Assembly: GCA_951812395.1 (NCBI GenBank)
Contig: CATOSD010000001.1
Location: 1,771,108 to 1,835,107, forward strand
DNA: 64,000 nucleotides
Source of the DNA: an uncultured Dehalococcoidia bacterium
GTDB taxonomy: Bacteria > Chloroflexota > Dehalococcoidia > Lucifugimonadales > CATOSD01
Direction: 5' to 3'
Shown here: one piece after another, positions 1-9,682 of the stretch
Layout of the letters: each line of letters opens with the position of its first letter
How positions within the stretch are numbered: the first letter of the stretch is position 1
Position numbers and translations under genes: made by a program
Notes under the pieces: generated by a model
What the model was told of the DNA's origin: nothing
Seen by the model: only the letters and a program-made list of their open reading frames with translations
Database searches by the model: none

Positions 1-1
1 G

Positions 2-511
2 ATGCGCTCCTGGGCGGTCAACTTCCACGCCCCGTTCACACTCAGCCAGCTTGCGCTGGAGGACATGATACCGCGCGGCACGGGGAGCATAGTGAACATC
101 TCGTCCGGCGCGGCCATCGGCCCCGGGCGCGGCCCCTATCCCGACGCGCCGGCCAACAGCGGCGGCACCTGCTATGGCGCGGAGAAGGCGGCGCTGGAGC
201 GGTTCACGCAGGGCCTGGCGCAGGAGGTGTACCAGTACGGCATCTCCGTCACCTGCGTGTCGCCCTCGCAGGTGGTGCCCACGCCGGGTACGGTGTTTCA
301 CAACCTGGTGAGCGGTATGGACGACCCCCGGGGCGAGCCGGCGGAGCTGATGGCGCAGTCGTCGCTGCTTCTGGCCAGCGAGCCGCTGGACAAGGTGACA
401 GGCCGAGTAACGTACAGTCAGCAGATACTCAAGGAGTTTGGCTGGATCGAGGACGCCAAGGGCACCGGGGTGGACCCGGCGAGGCCCGGCAGCGGATACA
501 GCCTGGTCTAG
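2..511 (+). CDS. SDR family oxidoreductase, 5'-truncated
   Basis: This is the C-terminal 169 residues of a classical short-chain dehydrogenase/reductase, an NAD(P)-dependent cytosolic oxidoreductase. The catalytic triad is visible: the NISSGA segment supplies the Ser, and Tyr and Lys follow in CYGAEKAALERF (YxxxK spacing intact). The Rossmann TGxxxGxG segment lies before the window, so the Met at position 2 is probably internal and not the start. The tail after the substrate loop is short and ends in a Gly/Pro-rich stretch. Substrate cannot be told. It lies upstream of an HMA remnant and a DUF169 gene on the same strand, with a 46-bp gap that would allow co-transcription. Confidence 0.85.
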   Translation: MRSWAVNFHAPFTLSQLALEDMIPRGTGSIVNISSGAAIGPGRGPYPDAPANSGGTCYGAEKAALERFTQGLAQEVYQYGISVTCVSPSQVVPTPGTVFHNLVSGMDDPRGEPAELMAQSSLLLASEPLDKVTGRVTYSQQILKEFGWIEDAKGTGVDPARPGSGYSLV

Positions 512-557
512 CCCGTCTCGGCGGACGGCTCCAAGCCAAGCGAGGGGAGGATACGCC

Positions 558-842
558 ATGAAGCCTTCGCACGTGACCGTTTCGCAGCGAATGCCCAACG
601 CCTTTTGACTGGGTTGAGGCGAGTTCCTTGCCCGTGAGGTAAACAAGCTGCCCGGAATCATCGACGTTTCGTTCGAGATGGAGACGCGTTTGGCGTCGGT
701 CACGTTCGACCCGGCCGAGGTTGGCGAGGACGCGATACGCGCCGCGATCAGAGAGGCTGACCGCCGCTCCGCCGCCGAGGGCGAGGCGGCGCCTGAGGTC
801 GGCCTGCTGCTGGGCGAGGAAGACCCCGGGGACGATGGCTGA
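558..842 (+). pseudogene. degenerate heavy-metal-associated (HMA) domain gene
   Basis: A GGGAGG ribosome site precedes ATG at 558. The frame reads about 16 residues beginning MKPSHVTVS, hits stops at 606 and 615, then stays open to TGA at 840-842. The downstream part (IIDVSFEMETRLASVTFDPAEVGEDAIRAAI, described here as two adjoining HMA strands and a helix) is the beta-alpha-beta half of a copper-chaperone/HMA fold. The metal-binding GMxCxxC loop should lie exactly where the stops fall, and no Cys pair is left. All three pieces share one frame, so point mutations explain the damage. A short protein starting internally cannot be excluded. The last 8 bases overlap the DUF169 start, so translation was probably coupled. 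Confidence 0.6.
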
Positions 843-1578
843 CGGCGCCCCGAAAGAATACACGTCGTTGGACGGATTCGAGCTCGCTCAGCTACTTGCC
901 GACAAACTCGACCTTGCGCTGACGCCGGTGGCGCTCGCGTTCGTCGAGCGTGAGCCGGCTGGCGTCGCTCCGCTGGGCAAACAACCGCCTTCGTTTTGTA
1001 CTCTGTGGCGCTGGGCAGAGGAGCGGCCGGTCTACGTGTCCGCTGAGCAGCACACCGGCTGCGAGATCGGCGGCATGGTGGCCGGGTTCGTCTCGGAGGA
1101 AGGCCGCGAAGAGCGCCTGGCCGCGCAGCTAGAGGCGATGTGCGAGGCGGGACAGGGCGAGATGGACGAGATCGCCCGGACGCCACGCTTCTCGGGCGGA
1201 AACGCAGGCGTGGTGTACGGTCCGATATGGGACATGCCCGTGCCGCCCCAGCTTGCGCTCATGTGGGCCACGCTGCCACAGATGGGGGTGATGCAGGAGG
1301 TGATGGGGACCATTCTGTGGCGGAACAACTCACAGGGGGCCGCGTTCACACGGCCCGCCTGCGGCGTGCTGGCCATAGCCGACGAGAGGGGTATGCCTGC
1401 CATGTCGCTGGGGTGCCTGGGAATGCGGGTGTACACAGGCATACCGCCCAGCTACTTCCTGATGGCCGTGCCCGCGGGACGGCTGCCGCAACTGGCGTCC
1501 GGCCTTGCCGCAATGGAAGACGCCAGTGAGCGCATGGAAAAGTACGCAGAGCGGATGAGGCAGGGGCGCCCGTCCTGA
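835..1578 (+). CDS. DUF169 family protein
   Basis: A 247-residue protein matching the DUF169 (COG2043) pattern. It has an N-terminal LDLALTPVALAF strand, a first conserved Cys in FCTLWRWA, a second in HTGCEIGGMVAGF, the PPQLALMWATLPQ segment, a third Cys in TRPACGVLAIAD and a fourth in SLGCLGMRVYTG. These Cys residues suggest metal or Fe-S binding, but the family has no established reaction. The open frame runs back to 721; ATG 835 was chosen because it overlaps the end of the HMA remnant (ATGGCTGA) and begins where homology starts. It is followed after 40 bp by an amidohydrolase with its own ribosome site, so it is likely part of the same operon. Confidence 0.75.
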   Translation: MADGAPKEYTSLDGFELAQLLADKLDLALTPVALAFVEREPAGVAPLGKQPPSFCTLWRWAEERPVYVSAEQHTGCEIGGMVAGFVSEEGREERLAAQLEAMCEAGQGEMDEIARTPRFSGGNAGVVYGPIWDMPVPPQLALMWATLPQMGVMQEVMGTILWRNNSQGAAFTRPACGVLAIADERGMPAMSLGCLGMRVYTGIPPSYFLMAVPAGRLPQLASGLAAMEDASERMEKYAERMRQGRPS

Positions 1579-1618
1579 GCCGGCAAACCGGCAGTGCGCC
1601 GGACGGAGGAAACCGAGC

Positions 1619-3235
1619 ATGGACATAGTCATCATCAACGGCAACGTTCACACGATGGATTACCGCGATACGCTGGCGCATGCGGTGGCCATCCAAGGCG
1701 GCAAGATTGCCGCCATCGGCTCGAATGCCGACGTGGAGGAGTATCGCAGGCCTGGCGTTCCGGTGATCGACGCTTCGGGCCAGACCGTGATGCCAGGGTT
1801 CATCGAGCCGCACGACCACCTGGCGGCGCAGCCCGCCTGGAAACTCGCGGTGGACGTGACTACGAACCCTGAGATGTCCATTCAGGATGTGGTGGACAGG
1901 GTGCGCGAGCGCGCGGCCAACACGCCGCGCGGCGAATGGGTGCGTGGCATTGGCTACGACCAGACGTTTGTGGCCGATATGCGTCACCTAAACAAGCACG
2001 ACCTGGACGCGGCTACTTCCGACCACCCTGTCTTCATTTCGCACGTGTCCGGCCATCTCGCCTACGTGAACAGCATGGCGATGGAGCTGTCCGGCATACA
2101 CTCCGAGAGGGAGGACCCGCCCGGCGGGCGCTTCTATCGATTCGAGGGAACGGCTGAGCCGAACGGGGTGCTGGCGGAGCTTCCGGCACAGGCGCCGGTA
2201 ATGGAGAAGGTCCCTCCGTATTCGCAGGATCGACTGGTAGAGGCGTTCGCCGAGGCGCAGCTCGACAACCTGCGAGTAGGCGTGACGTCGGTGCACGATG
2301 CCGCTGTCGCGAACTTCTTCGGTGGGGGCTACGACCTGTACAACCGGGTGAAGGACTTGGGGCAGCTCAAGCTGCGCGTGAACATGTTCATCCTGTACGA
2401 GGCGCTCAAGGAGATGGACTACACGGTGAAGACAGGGGACGGGGACGAGTGGCTTCGCGTCGCGGGGTGCAAGATTGTGTCCGACGGGTCGATCCAGGGC
2501 ATTACAGGGGCGTTGCGTTCTCCCTACTGGTGCGACCTTAACGAGAAGGCGTGGACCATCTATCCGCAAGAGGAACTGGACGAGATGGTGTTCGACCTGC
2601 ACCGGCGGGGTTACCAGGTAATAACACACGCGAACGGCGATGCCGCGATCGACTCGATTCTGGACGCCTACGAGAGGGCGCTGGCCAGGCTACCCCGGCC
2701 AAACCAGCGCTTCCGCATCGAGCACTGCCAGATGTGCTGGCCGGACCACATCAATCGCATGAGACGGCTGAACGTGATCCCCAACTACTTCGCCAGCCAC
2801 GTCTACTACTGGGGCGACAGGCACCGGGACATCTACCTGGGCCCGGATCGGGGGCCGCACATCAGCCCCGTGGGCGCGGCCATCCGCGCGGGCCTGCGGC
2901 CCCTGCTGCACAACGACACCCCGGTTACGCCGGTCAACCCGCTGATGTGCGTGCAGAGCGCCGTCAGCCGCATGACACGCGACGGCGATACGCTAATGCC
3001 TGAACTGGCCGCGCCGGTGCAGGAGGCGCTGCGGGCCGTGGGGAGCAACGCTGCTTACGGTGCGTACGAAGAGGACAGCAAGGGGTCCCTGGAGGTTGGC
3101 AAGCTTGGAGACGTGGTGGTGCTGGAGGAGGACCCGTTCGTGGAGGCGGGCCACACGCTGAGCCAGATCCAAGTGGCGGGCACTATCGTGGGCGGGCGGC
3201 TGATGTACGACACCGACAACCTGTCGGTGGGGTAA
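1619..3235 (+). CDS. amidohydrolase family protein (YtcJ-like, amidohydrolase 3)
   Basis: 538 residues, the usual size of YtcJ-like metal-dependent amidohydrolases, which hydrolyse amide or ester bonds in a TIM barrel flanked by a small beta-sandwich. The N-terminus (IINGNVHTMD) is the first sandwich strand. The metal-binding HxH is present as EPHDH near residue 65. Later metal ligands are visible in VITHANGDAAID and FRIEHCQM, and the catalytic Asp in LLHNDTPV. The C-terminus (GSLEVGKLGDVVVLEEDPF) closes the sandwich. GGAGG lies 10 bp before ATG 1619. No signal peptide, so cytosolic. It sits between DUF169 and an MBL hydrolase with gaps under 45 bp, suggesting one catabolic operon. Substrate unknown. 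Confidence 0.9.
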   Translation: MDIVIINGNVHTMDYRDTLAHAVAIQGGKIAAIGSNADVEEYRRPGVPVIDASGQTVMPGFIEPHDHLAAQPAWKLAVDVTTNPEMSIQDVVDRVRERAANTPRGEWVRGIGYDQTFVADMRHLNKHDLDAATSDHPVFISHVSGHLAYVNSMAMELSGIHSEREDPPGGRFYRFEGTAEPNGVLAELPAQAPVMEKVPPYSQDRLVEAFAEAQLDNLRVGVTSVHDAAVANFFGGGYDLYNRVKDLGQLKLRVNMFILYEALKEMDYTVKTGDGDEWLRVAGCKIVSDGSIQGITGALRSPYWCDLNEKAWTIYPQEELDEMVFDLHRRGYQVITHANGDAAIDSILDAYERALARLPRPNQRFRIEHCQMCWPDHINRMRRLNVIPNYFASHVYYWGDRHRDIYLGPDRGPHISPVGAAIRAGLRPLLHNDTPVTPVNPLMCVQSAVSRMTRDGDTLMPELAAPVQEALRAVGSNAAYGAYEEDSKGSLEVGKLGDVVVLEEDPFVEAGHTLSQIQVAGTIVGGRLMYDTDNLSVG

Positions 3236-3273
3236 GGGGCGGTCGCCGCAATCGGGGAGCGGCTGGAGGAATC

Positions 3274-4140
3274 ATGTCTGATCTGTCTCTACGAGTTGGG
3301 AACGTCGAGATCGTAGCGCTTTCCGACATGAACCTGACATTTCCGACGCCGCTCCCAGATCTGTTTCCCGGAACCGACGCTGGGGACTGGCAGCCGTACA
3401 GGGAGCGCTACCCGGACACGTTCGATGGCGAACACGTGCAGATTGAGATTGGATGCTATCTGTTGCGGTCCGGGGGCAGGACGATTCTCATCGACACCGG
3501 GTACGGGGAAGGTCCCATCGAGTCGATAGGCGGACGGCGAGGGGAGTTGATGGATGATCTGGCGGCGAAGGGCGTCAGCCCGGACGAGGTCGACACTGTC
3601 TTCATCTCGCATCTTCATTCCGACCACGTGGGTTGGAACGTCGTGGAACGGAATGGCGAGCTAGTGCCGGCATTCCCGAACGCCCGGTACGTGGCACACC
3701 AAGCCGACCTGGACCACTTTCGCAGGCCGGAGGTTCAGGCGGCGCTGCCGTTTCCGTTCATGGACAGGTGCGTGGAGTCGATTGTCGAGATGGGCCTGTT
3801 CGAGGCTATCAGCGAGGACACCGACCTGACGCCGGAGGTGCGGGCACTTCACACGCCCGGCCATACGCCGGGGCACATGAGCGTGTTGGTGCGTTCGCAG
3901 GGAGAGTCCGCGCTGATCCAGGGGGACGTGCTGGTGCATCCGGCACAGGTGACCGAGGCCAACTGGAACTGCATCTTCGACTACGACTGGCCGCTATCCA
4001 CCGAGACCCGCATGAAGGTGTTGGAGGATGTGGAGGCCAAGGGGATTCCGGTTTTATCTTGCCACTTTCCGGCGCCGGGGTTCGGGACGGTCGAACGCAA
4101 CGAGGTCGGACGCTACTGGCGCGTGGGATTCGGACCGTAG
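3274..4140 (+). CDS. MBL-fold metallohydrolase
   Basis: 288-residue metallo-beta-lactamase-fold hydrolase. The dinuclear metal signature HLHSDHVGW lies near residue 113, followed by HTPGHTPGHMS (third His), IQGDVLVHP (bridging Asp) and a final LSCHFPAPG His. This residue set is typical of lactonase/glyoxalase-like members, which open lactones or hydrolyse thioesters. No signal peptide. GGAGGAATC directly precedes ATG 3274. It follows the amidohydrolase by 38 bp, so the two may act on successive intermediates (inference). An N-acyl-homoserine lactonase-like role is possible but not shown by sequence. Confidence 0.88.
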   Translation: MSDLSLRVGNVEIVALSDMNLTFPTPLPDLFPGTDAGDWQPYRERYPDTFDGEHVQIEIGCYLLRSGGRTILIDTGYGEGPIESIGGRRGELMDDLAAKGVSPDEVDTVFISHLHSDHVGWNVVERNGELVPAFPNARYVAHQADLDHFRRPEVQAALPFPFMDRCVESIVEMGLFEAISEDTDLTPEVRALHTPGHTPGHMSVLVRSQGESALIQGDVLVHPAQVTEANWNCIFDYDWPLSTETRMKVLEDVEAKGIPVLSCHFPAPGFGTVERNEVGRYWRVGFGP

Positions 4141-4398
4141 AGGGGGCGAGCCGCCCTTAGCCGACTTCATACGCCGCATCACGGACTGATTTCACCGCAC
4201 TCGATTCCGACGTTTCCGCACGCATCCTCGTATTGGCCCACTCGATCCAGGCCCTTTCGCTTCTCCACGGCGCAGTTCGTTTCTTTCTTGCCACGCGATA
4301 TTGCCCGAATGTAACACCATTGTATTGTGAAACGAACCGGGTGAAATGAGAACTTGAGGAGGTGAAGCGGTAACCAACAACCGAATCGAGAGGTCTCA

Positions 4399-7300
4399 GT
4401 GATGCACGCAGCCTGCGGGAAACCAGCAGTTCTCAATGCTTGTCGAAGACCGGATGTGTTCGCAGACAGAGGGGGTTTTGCCAGGTACACACGTCTGCTC
4501 CCGCCCTTGTTGGCGGTTGTCCTGGCGTTGCTGGGAGTGGCCTGCAGCGGCGTCTCGCCGCCCGACGCTGCTCAGACAGAAACGGTCGCGTACTCCAGCA
4601 CTCCAGACAGTTAAGTCGCGGTTGCTCCGTCCGTGCTGAACTCAGGACAGACGGAGACAGTTTCCGTCTCACTGTTCGACGGAACCGAGCCCGCGCGCGG
4701 CACGGTGCGTCTGACGCTAGCTGAACCGTCTGACGGGTCCATCCTCGCCGAAGCGACCGGGGACGTAGCAGGCAGTAAGTCAATCCACATCGCTATCCCT
4801 CCGCTGGACGGGGGAGCGTGCGTGCTGCGACTTGCCGGCAAGGGCAATGGCGGTCCGGGATTCGAGAGCGTCACAGAGGTGCAGGTCAGGGCGGCGATGC
4901 CTGTCCTCCTTCTGGAAACCGACAAGCCCATCTACAAGCCCGGCCAGCCGGTGCATTTCCGCGTGCTGAGGCTGGATCACGATCTCAGGCCGCTGCCCGG
5001 CCCGGTGACAGTAGAGATACAGGACGCCAAGGGTCTTAAGGTGTACCGGCGAACCGTGGACATGGACCGTTTCGGCATGGCCAACAACAGCCTGCCTCTC
5101 TCCAGCGAACCGAACCTTGGTGTGTGAACACTAAAGGCCGAGTCTGGTCAGCAGACTGCTCAGGTCGACATTCGCGTCGAGGAGTACGTGCTTCCAATGT
5201 ACGAGGTCAAGGTCGAGCTGCCCAAGGACTGGGTGCTTGCGAGCGAAGCCGTGGTGGGTACTATCTCCGCGGAGTACCGCTTCGGCAAACCGGTGAGGGG
5301 CGAGGTGGAAGTCGTCGCGTCACGGTACGTCGGGGTCTGGTAGGAGTACGCCAGACTCGAAGCGCCCATAGATGGCGAGGTCGGACTCGAGCTCCCGTCC
5401 GCCGGCTACGTGGTCGGCACTCCGGCCGCAGGCGGTGAGGGCAACCTGCGACTGGACGTCATCGTGCGCGAGCGATCCACAGGCTACGTCGAACAGACGA
5501 GTCGGCTGCTCACCGTAGCGTCATCCCCGGTTAGCTTGCGCATGATCCCCGATAGTTCAAATTTCAAGCCTGGCCTGCCCTTTTCCGTGCTGCTTGTAAC
5601 GGCGACTCCGGACAACCGGCTCATCCAGTCAGATGCGTTCGTAAGTGTGACGTACTACGGGGACGAGCTTGAGGTTCTCAAGGAATAACAACGGAACCTC
5701 GAAGAGATCGCCGGCGGAGCGCTCCTGGAGCTTCAGCCTCCCGACGAGGCCGTAGCAGTCGAGCTATACGCCAGCGCCGCCGGCACTGAGACGTTCCTGG
5801 CGCTCAACGCGGGCTACTCTCCGTCGGGAAACTTCATTCACGTGGAGCAGACAAACGAGACATCGCTGGAAGTGGGAGAGCGGGCCAGGTTCCGCATTCA
5901 CTCGACAGAGGAGGCTCGCACGTTTTACTACGAGGTAGCCGCACGCGGTCGCGTTGTGTTCTCGGCATGGCGCTAACGCCGGAGATAGCGTTCGATCTGA
6001 CGTCAGAAATGGCCCCGTCGGCGCGTCTGCTGGTTTACCAGGTCCTGCCAAACAATGAAGTGGCCGCTGATTACATCCCATTCGAGGTGGCTCCGAACTA
6101 TCCGATGCAATTGGAGGTGAAATTCGGAGTGGAACAGGCGGCGCCGGGCGAGGAACTGGACATCAGCGTCAAGACCGACGGGCCGGCGAGGGTCGGCATT
6201 GCGGCTGTGGACCGTTCGGTGTTCATCCTGGCGGAGAACCGGCTGAACCTGCGGCAGGTGTTCGACGAACTCGAGCGACTCTACGCCGAGCCGCGGGCGG
6301 AAGTACACCTGGAGCACCTGCCGCGGACCGTCGACTCCCCGGGCGCCGCCGGAACCTTCAGGGCAGCCGGCCTGACGGTGATGAGCGACAAGGTTGTACC
6401 AGAGGGCGAGACGTTCAGCCGCCCTGTTCCCCAACCCAGCCTGATGGACCGGATTCTGCCGGTGTTGCTAACTGGCGGTGGAATCACCGTTCTGCTTGTC
6501 TTCGTCGGCTCCATAGTGGGGATCATAGCCGGAACATTGTACGGACTCTACCGACTGACGAAGTTGCTCGCCGGTAGCCTGTGTCTGATGGTAATCGCGC
6601 TTGGTGTAGCGGCAGGTTGCGCCAGCAGCGAGGACTGGGGCGAAGAAGAGTCCCTGATTGCGGCCCAACCCACGGCTGCTGTTGTGGCGATGGCCGCTGC
6701 CCCCGTGGCAGAGCAAGAGAGGCAACTCGCCGAGGTGCAGCGCGTGAGGCAGTACTTTCCCGATGAGTTCTTCCGCCTACGAGCGGCTCATGGAAATGGC
6801 GGTTGCTGAAGACGACGGGCTGCGCTGGGGGGGGACGCGGCAGCGGTGGAGACCACCGGACACGCCACGCTGGCCCTGTTGCAGCGGGGCGATGTTCTCA
6901 ATGCGTCAAGGGCTACCCGGTGGCTTGTGGGGCAGCGCAACCCTTACGGGGGTTTTGTGTCCACGCAGGATACGGTTGTGGGTCTGCAGGCGATGATCGA
7001 GTCGGCGCAGAGCGCCAGCTTCGACGTAGACTCGGGTGTTGAGCTCACCACGGGAGAATGGAGCCACCTGGTCACCGTTAACGAGTCGAATGCCGATGTT
7101 GTTCAGAAGGTGGAGATTCCTGAGGGCGAATTCCTGCGTCTGGAGTCTTCCGGTTCAGGAGAAGTGGTGGTGTAGGTGGTCCAGAGGTTCAATATGCCAG
7201 AGGTCGGGATTCAGGAGGTCGAGAGATTCCAGATAGATGTCGGCTACAGCGCGGAACACGTAGCAGTCGATGACCTTATCGACATTACCTCTCGGCTGAC

Positions 7301-7625
7301 ATTCGCGCCGCCGCGTGGCGAGGAAGTGGACGCAGGGATGATAGTGCTCGACGTGGCGGTGCCGACAGGATTCGAGCCTGTAAGCGAAACCGTCGGAGCA
7401 CTGGTGGAAAGCGTGCCGCAAGTGAAGCGTTTCGACATTGCCGGACGCAAAGTGATTCTGTACATCGAGGACCTCAGCATGGGTGAGGGACTGGAGCTCG
7501 AATTCCAGGCACGTGCCCGGTATCCGGTCCGCGCGCAGCCCGTCACGTCCCAGGTCTACTCCTACTATCAACCAGGCTGGCGGAGCGAGATTCTGGGCGC
7601 AAGCGTAGTCGTGGAGGAGAGATAG
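4399..7625 (+). pseudogene. alpha-2-macroglobulin-like protein, decayed
   Basis: Remnants of a bacterial alpha-2-macroglobulin (protease-trapping surface protein) are spread over three frames. An N-terminal hydrophobic segment ends in a lipobox-like ALLGVACSG. The MG1/MG2 region (TDKPIYKPGQPVHFRVL), the EEYVLPMYEVKVELP strand, SARLLVYQVL, the AAVDRSVF motif, VRQYFPDEFF after the bait region, the end of the thioester domain (GGFVSTQDTVVGLQAM) and the receptor-binding domain (VPTGFEPV) are all recognisable. In-frame stops fall at 4612, 5125, 5341, 5686 and 7173. The frame changes near 5970 and again near 6780. The segment between 6800 and 6850 should hold several hundred residues including the thioester GCGEQ, and is missing. 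All three stop codons occur, so recoding is unlikely. Confidence 0.88.
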
Positions 7626-7690
7626 CAGACCGTCGCCACCGTCTCAGGTCTGTATCTTGAGGCCTGAGGCGGGACCGGCGGTCCACCTGG

Positions 7691-9286
7691 TTAGCCGGCT
7701 TGGCCGCGCTCCTGGTCTATGAGGGTACGTCGCAGTATTTTGCCGGATGCGTTCCTGGGGATGGCGTCGGTGAACTCTACCTCCCGGACGCGCTTGAAGG
7801 TGGCGACGTTGCCCGCGACGAACGCCATGATGTCGTCGCCGGTCACCTCCGCACCGGCCCGGGGCACGACGAACGCCTTGGGAATCTCACCGGATTCCTC
7901 GTCCAGCTTGCCGATAACGGCGGCGTCGGCTATGGCGGGGTGTTCGAGAAGCAGGCCCTCGAGCTCGGCGGGCGGGACCTGGAAGCCTTTGTACTTGATA
8001 AGTTCCTTCTTGCGGTCGAGCACCCAGATGCTGCCGGCCTCGTTCGCGCGGACGATGTCGCCGGTGCGCAGCCAGCCGTCCTCGGTAATGGTCTCGGCGG
8101 TGGCCTCGGGGTTCTGGTAGTAGCCCTTCATAACCTGGGGACCGCGAACCATCAGCTCTCCGATCTTCCCCGGCGGCAGGTCCCTCTCGCCCGTCTCCAG
8201 GTCGACCACACGCTCTTCGGTGTCGGCCAGCGCCGGGCCGACTGAGCCGGGTGTGACCAGGTGCGGCTCGGCGAAGTCCACGTTCGTCACGGGAGAGAGC
8301 TCGGTCATGCCGTAGCCCTGGATAACAGATGCGCCGACGACCTCGGCCATCTTGTTCTGTAGCTCCGCAGTACACGGCGCGGCGCCGAGGAAACCGATCT
8401 TGAGCGCGGAAAGGTCGTAGTCGGATACGCCTGGGTACAGGGTCAGTCCCAGGGCGACGGGTGGCACCGTGTAGAGCTGGGTGACGCCGTGGCGCGACAT
8501 CAAGCCCAACAGCAGATCCATGTCGAACCGGCCCATCATGACCTGCCTGGCTCCCGAGAACAGGGCGGCGTTCATCAGCGTCTGCATGCCGTATATGTGG
8601 AAGAGTGGCAGGTGCACCAGCACGACGTCATCGGCGGTGAGCTTGACCGCCTCTCCGGGGCGGACCACGAACTGCTTGAGGTTGGAGGTTATGTTGTAGT
8701 GCGTGAGCATGACGCCCTTGGAGAGGCCGGTGGTGCCGCTGGAGTACGGTAGCGCAGCCAAGTCCTCCATAGGATCTATTCGGACGTCCGGTACGGCTGA
8801 GGGAGCGGCCTCGATCAGACCCCAGAACGAGTCCGGGTCGTCGGCGGAGTCCTCGATAACGATGAAACGCTCGACGCCGGGGGCCGAGTCGCGGGCGAGT
8901 TGGGCCATCTCGAGCACGCTGGTGTGGACGACTAGAATCCGCGAGCCACTGTCGTTTAGCTGATGGGCTATCTCACGCTCCCGATAGCCTGAGTTTATCG
9001 TGGACGCCACACCTCCCGCCTTGACGATGCCGTAGAAGGCTATCACGAACTCGACGCAGTTGGGCGCGAGCAGCCCCACTGGGTCGCCCTTCGCCACGCC
9101 CAGTCTTGCGAGCGCGGCGGCGAAACGGTCGCTGTAGCCAGCAAGCTGGGCGAATGTGTAGTTCCGTTCGCCGTCGATCACGGCGATGCCGTCGGGGTCG
9201 CGCGCGGCGGCCCGCGTCATCAGCGCCTGCACCGGATAGGCCTCGTATGGCGCCATCGAACGCCGCAGGTCTTTCAGTTCCACCAT
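7691..9286 (-). CDS. AMP-dependent acyl-CoA synthetase/ligase (4-coumarate-CoA ligase type)
   Basis: 531-residue member of the ANL adenylating superfamily, which activates a carboxylate with ATP and transfers it to CoA. The P-loop LPYSSGTTGLSKG is near residue 180, the A5 motif in GYGMTELSP, the hinge region in GWLRTGDI, then KGFQVPPAELE and the catalytic Lys in PRNASGKILRR near the C-terminus. Length and motif order match 4-coumarate/medium-chain acyl-CoA ligases. The frame is open to 9319, but GCGAGG sits 7 bp upstream of the ATG at 9286, so that start (MVELKDLRR) is preferred. It stands alone. Substrate is not deducible; an aromatic or medium-chain acid is the family norm. Confidence 0.93.
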   Translation of the reverse strand: MVELKDLRRSMAPYEAYPVQALMTRAAARDPDGIAVIDGERNYTFAQLAGYSDRFAAALARLGVAKGDPVGLLAPNCVEFVIAFYGIVKAGGVASTINSGYREREIAHQLNDSGSRILVVHTSVLEMAQLARDSAPGVERFIVIEDSADDPDSFWGLIEAAPSAVPDVRIDPMEDLAALPYSSGTTGLSKGVMLTHYNITSNLKQFVVRPGEAVKLTADDVVLVHLPLFHIYGMQTLMNAALFSGARQVMMGRFDMDLLLGLMSRHGVTQLYTVPPVALGLTLYPGVSDYDLSALKIGFLGAAPCTAELQNKMAEVVGASVIQGYGMTELSPVTNVDFAEPHLVTPGSVGPALADTEERVVDLETGERDLPPGKIGELMVRGPQVMKGYYQNPEATAETITEDGWLRTGDIVRANEAGSIWVLDRKKELIKYKGFQVPPAELEGLLLEHPAIADAAVIGKLDEESGEIPKAFVVPRAGAEVTGDDIMAFVAGNVATFKRVREVEFTDAIPRNASGKILRRTLIDQERGQAG

Positions 9287-9331
9287 GATTGTCCTCGCTT
9301 GATAGTTGCGATCGCGCATGTGACTATTCCG

Positions 9332-9628
9332 TCAAGAGAGATAGATTACCACGCCCGCGTGGGGGAATGTGAGTTCTAGATTGGCGCCGCGCTCTCTCTG
9401 CAATGCAGTGGCGTAGTCCACTCTCGCGGGGTCGTTCTCCGGTAGCGTGTGCGGACACTGTTGGCGTCGCTCCTCCTGCGGGCAGAGGTGCATACCCGCC
9501 TGGTGGTCCCAGAAGCCGACCAGCTTCATGGGGAAGAACAGCACTTCAGACGCGTTGCGCAGGTCGGCGATGGTCTCGCTCGCGCGAGCACCGCCGTCCG
9601 ACTGTATGTCTATTGTTACATTATCCAT
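9332..9628 (-). CDS. hypothetical protein
   Basis: A 98-residue open frame in the 396-bp gap between thiL and the acyl-CoA ligase. It starts MDNVTIDIQ and contains a hydrophobic strand (EVLFFPMKLVGFWD) followed by a segment with two Cys residues, and ends in LELTFPHAGVVIYLS. TGAGGA lies about 8 bp before the ATG; the frame is open five codons further. I recognise no family. In favour: ribosome site, same strand as thiL, mixed amino-acid use. Against: no known domain, and this GC content produces many spurious frames. Confidence 0.35.
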   Translation of the reverse strand: MDNVTIDIQSDGGARASETIADLRNASEVLFFPMKLVGFWDHQAGMHLCPQEERRQQCPHTLPENDPARVDYATALQRERGANLELTFPHAGVVIYLS

Positions 9629-9682
9629 CACTGCAATCCTCAATGGGCGGGTATGAACCCCCGCCTCTACGGGTGTCCAAGG

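Noticed and set aside
429..863. A 144-codon minus-strand frame overlapping the SDR end and the HMA remnant
   Set aside because: Arg-rich shadow of coding sequence on the other strand, with no domain or ribosome site.
4399..7625. Stop-codon recoding to keep the alpha-2-macroglobulin gene active
   Set aside because: TAA, TAG and TGA all interrupt it, there are frameshifts as well, and neighbouring long genes use normal stops.
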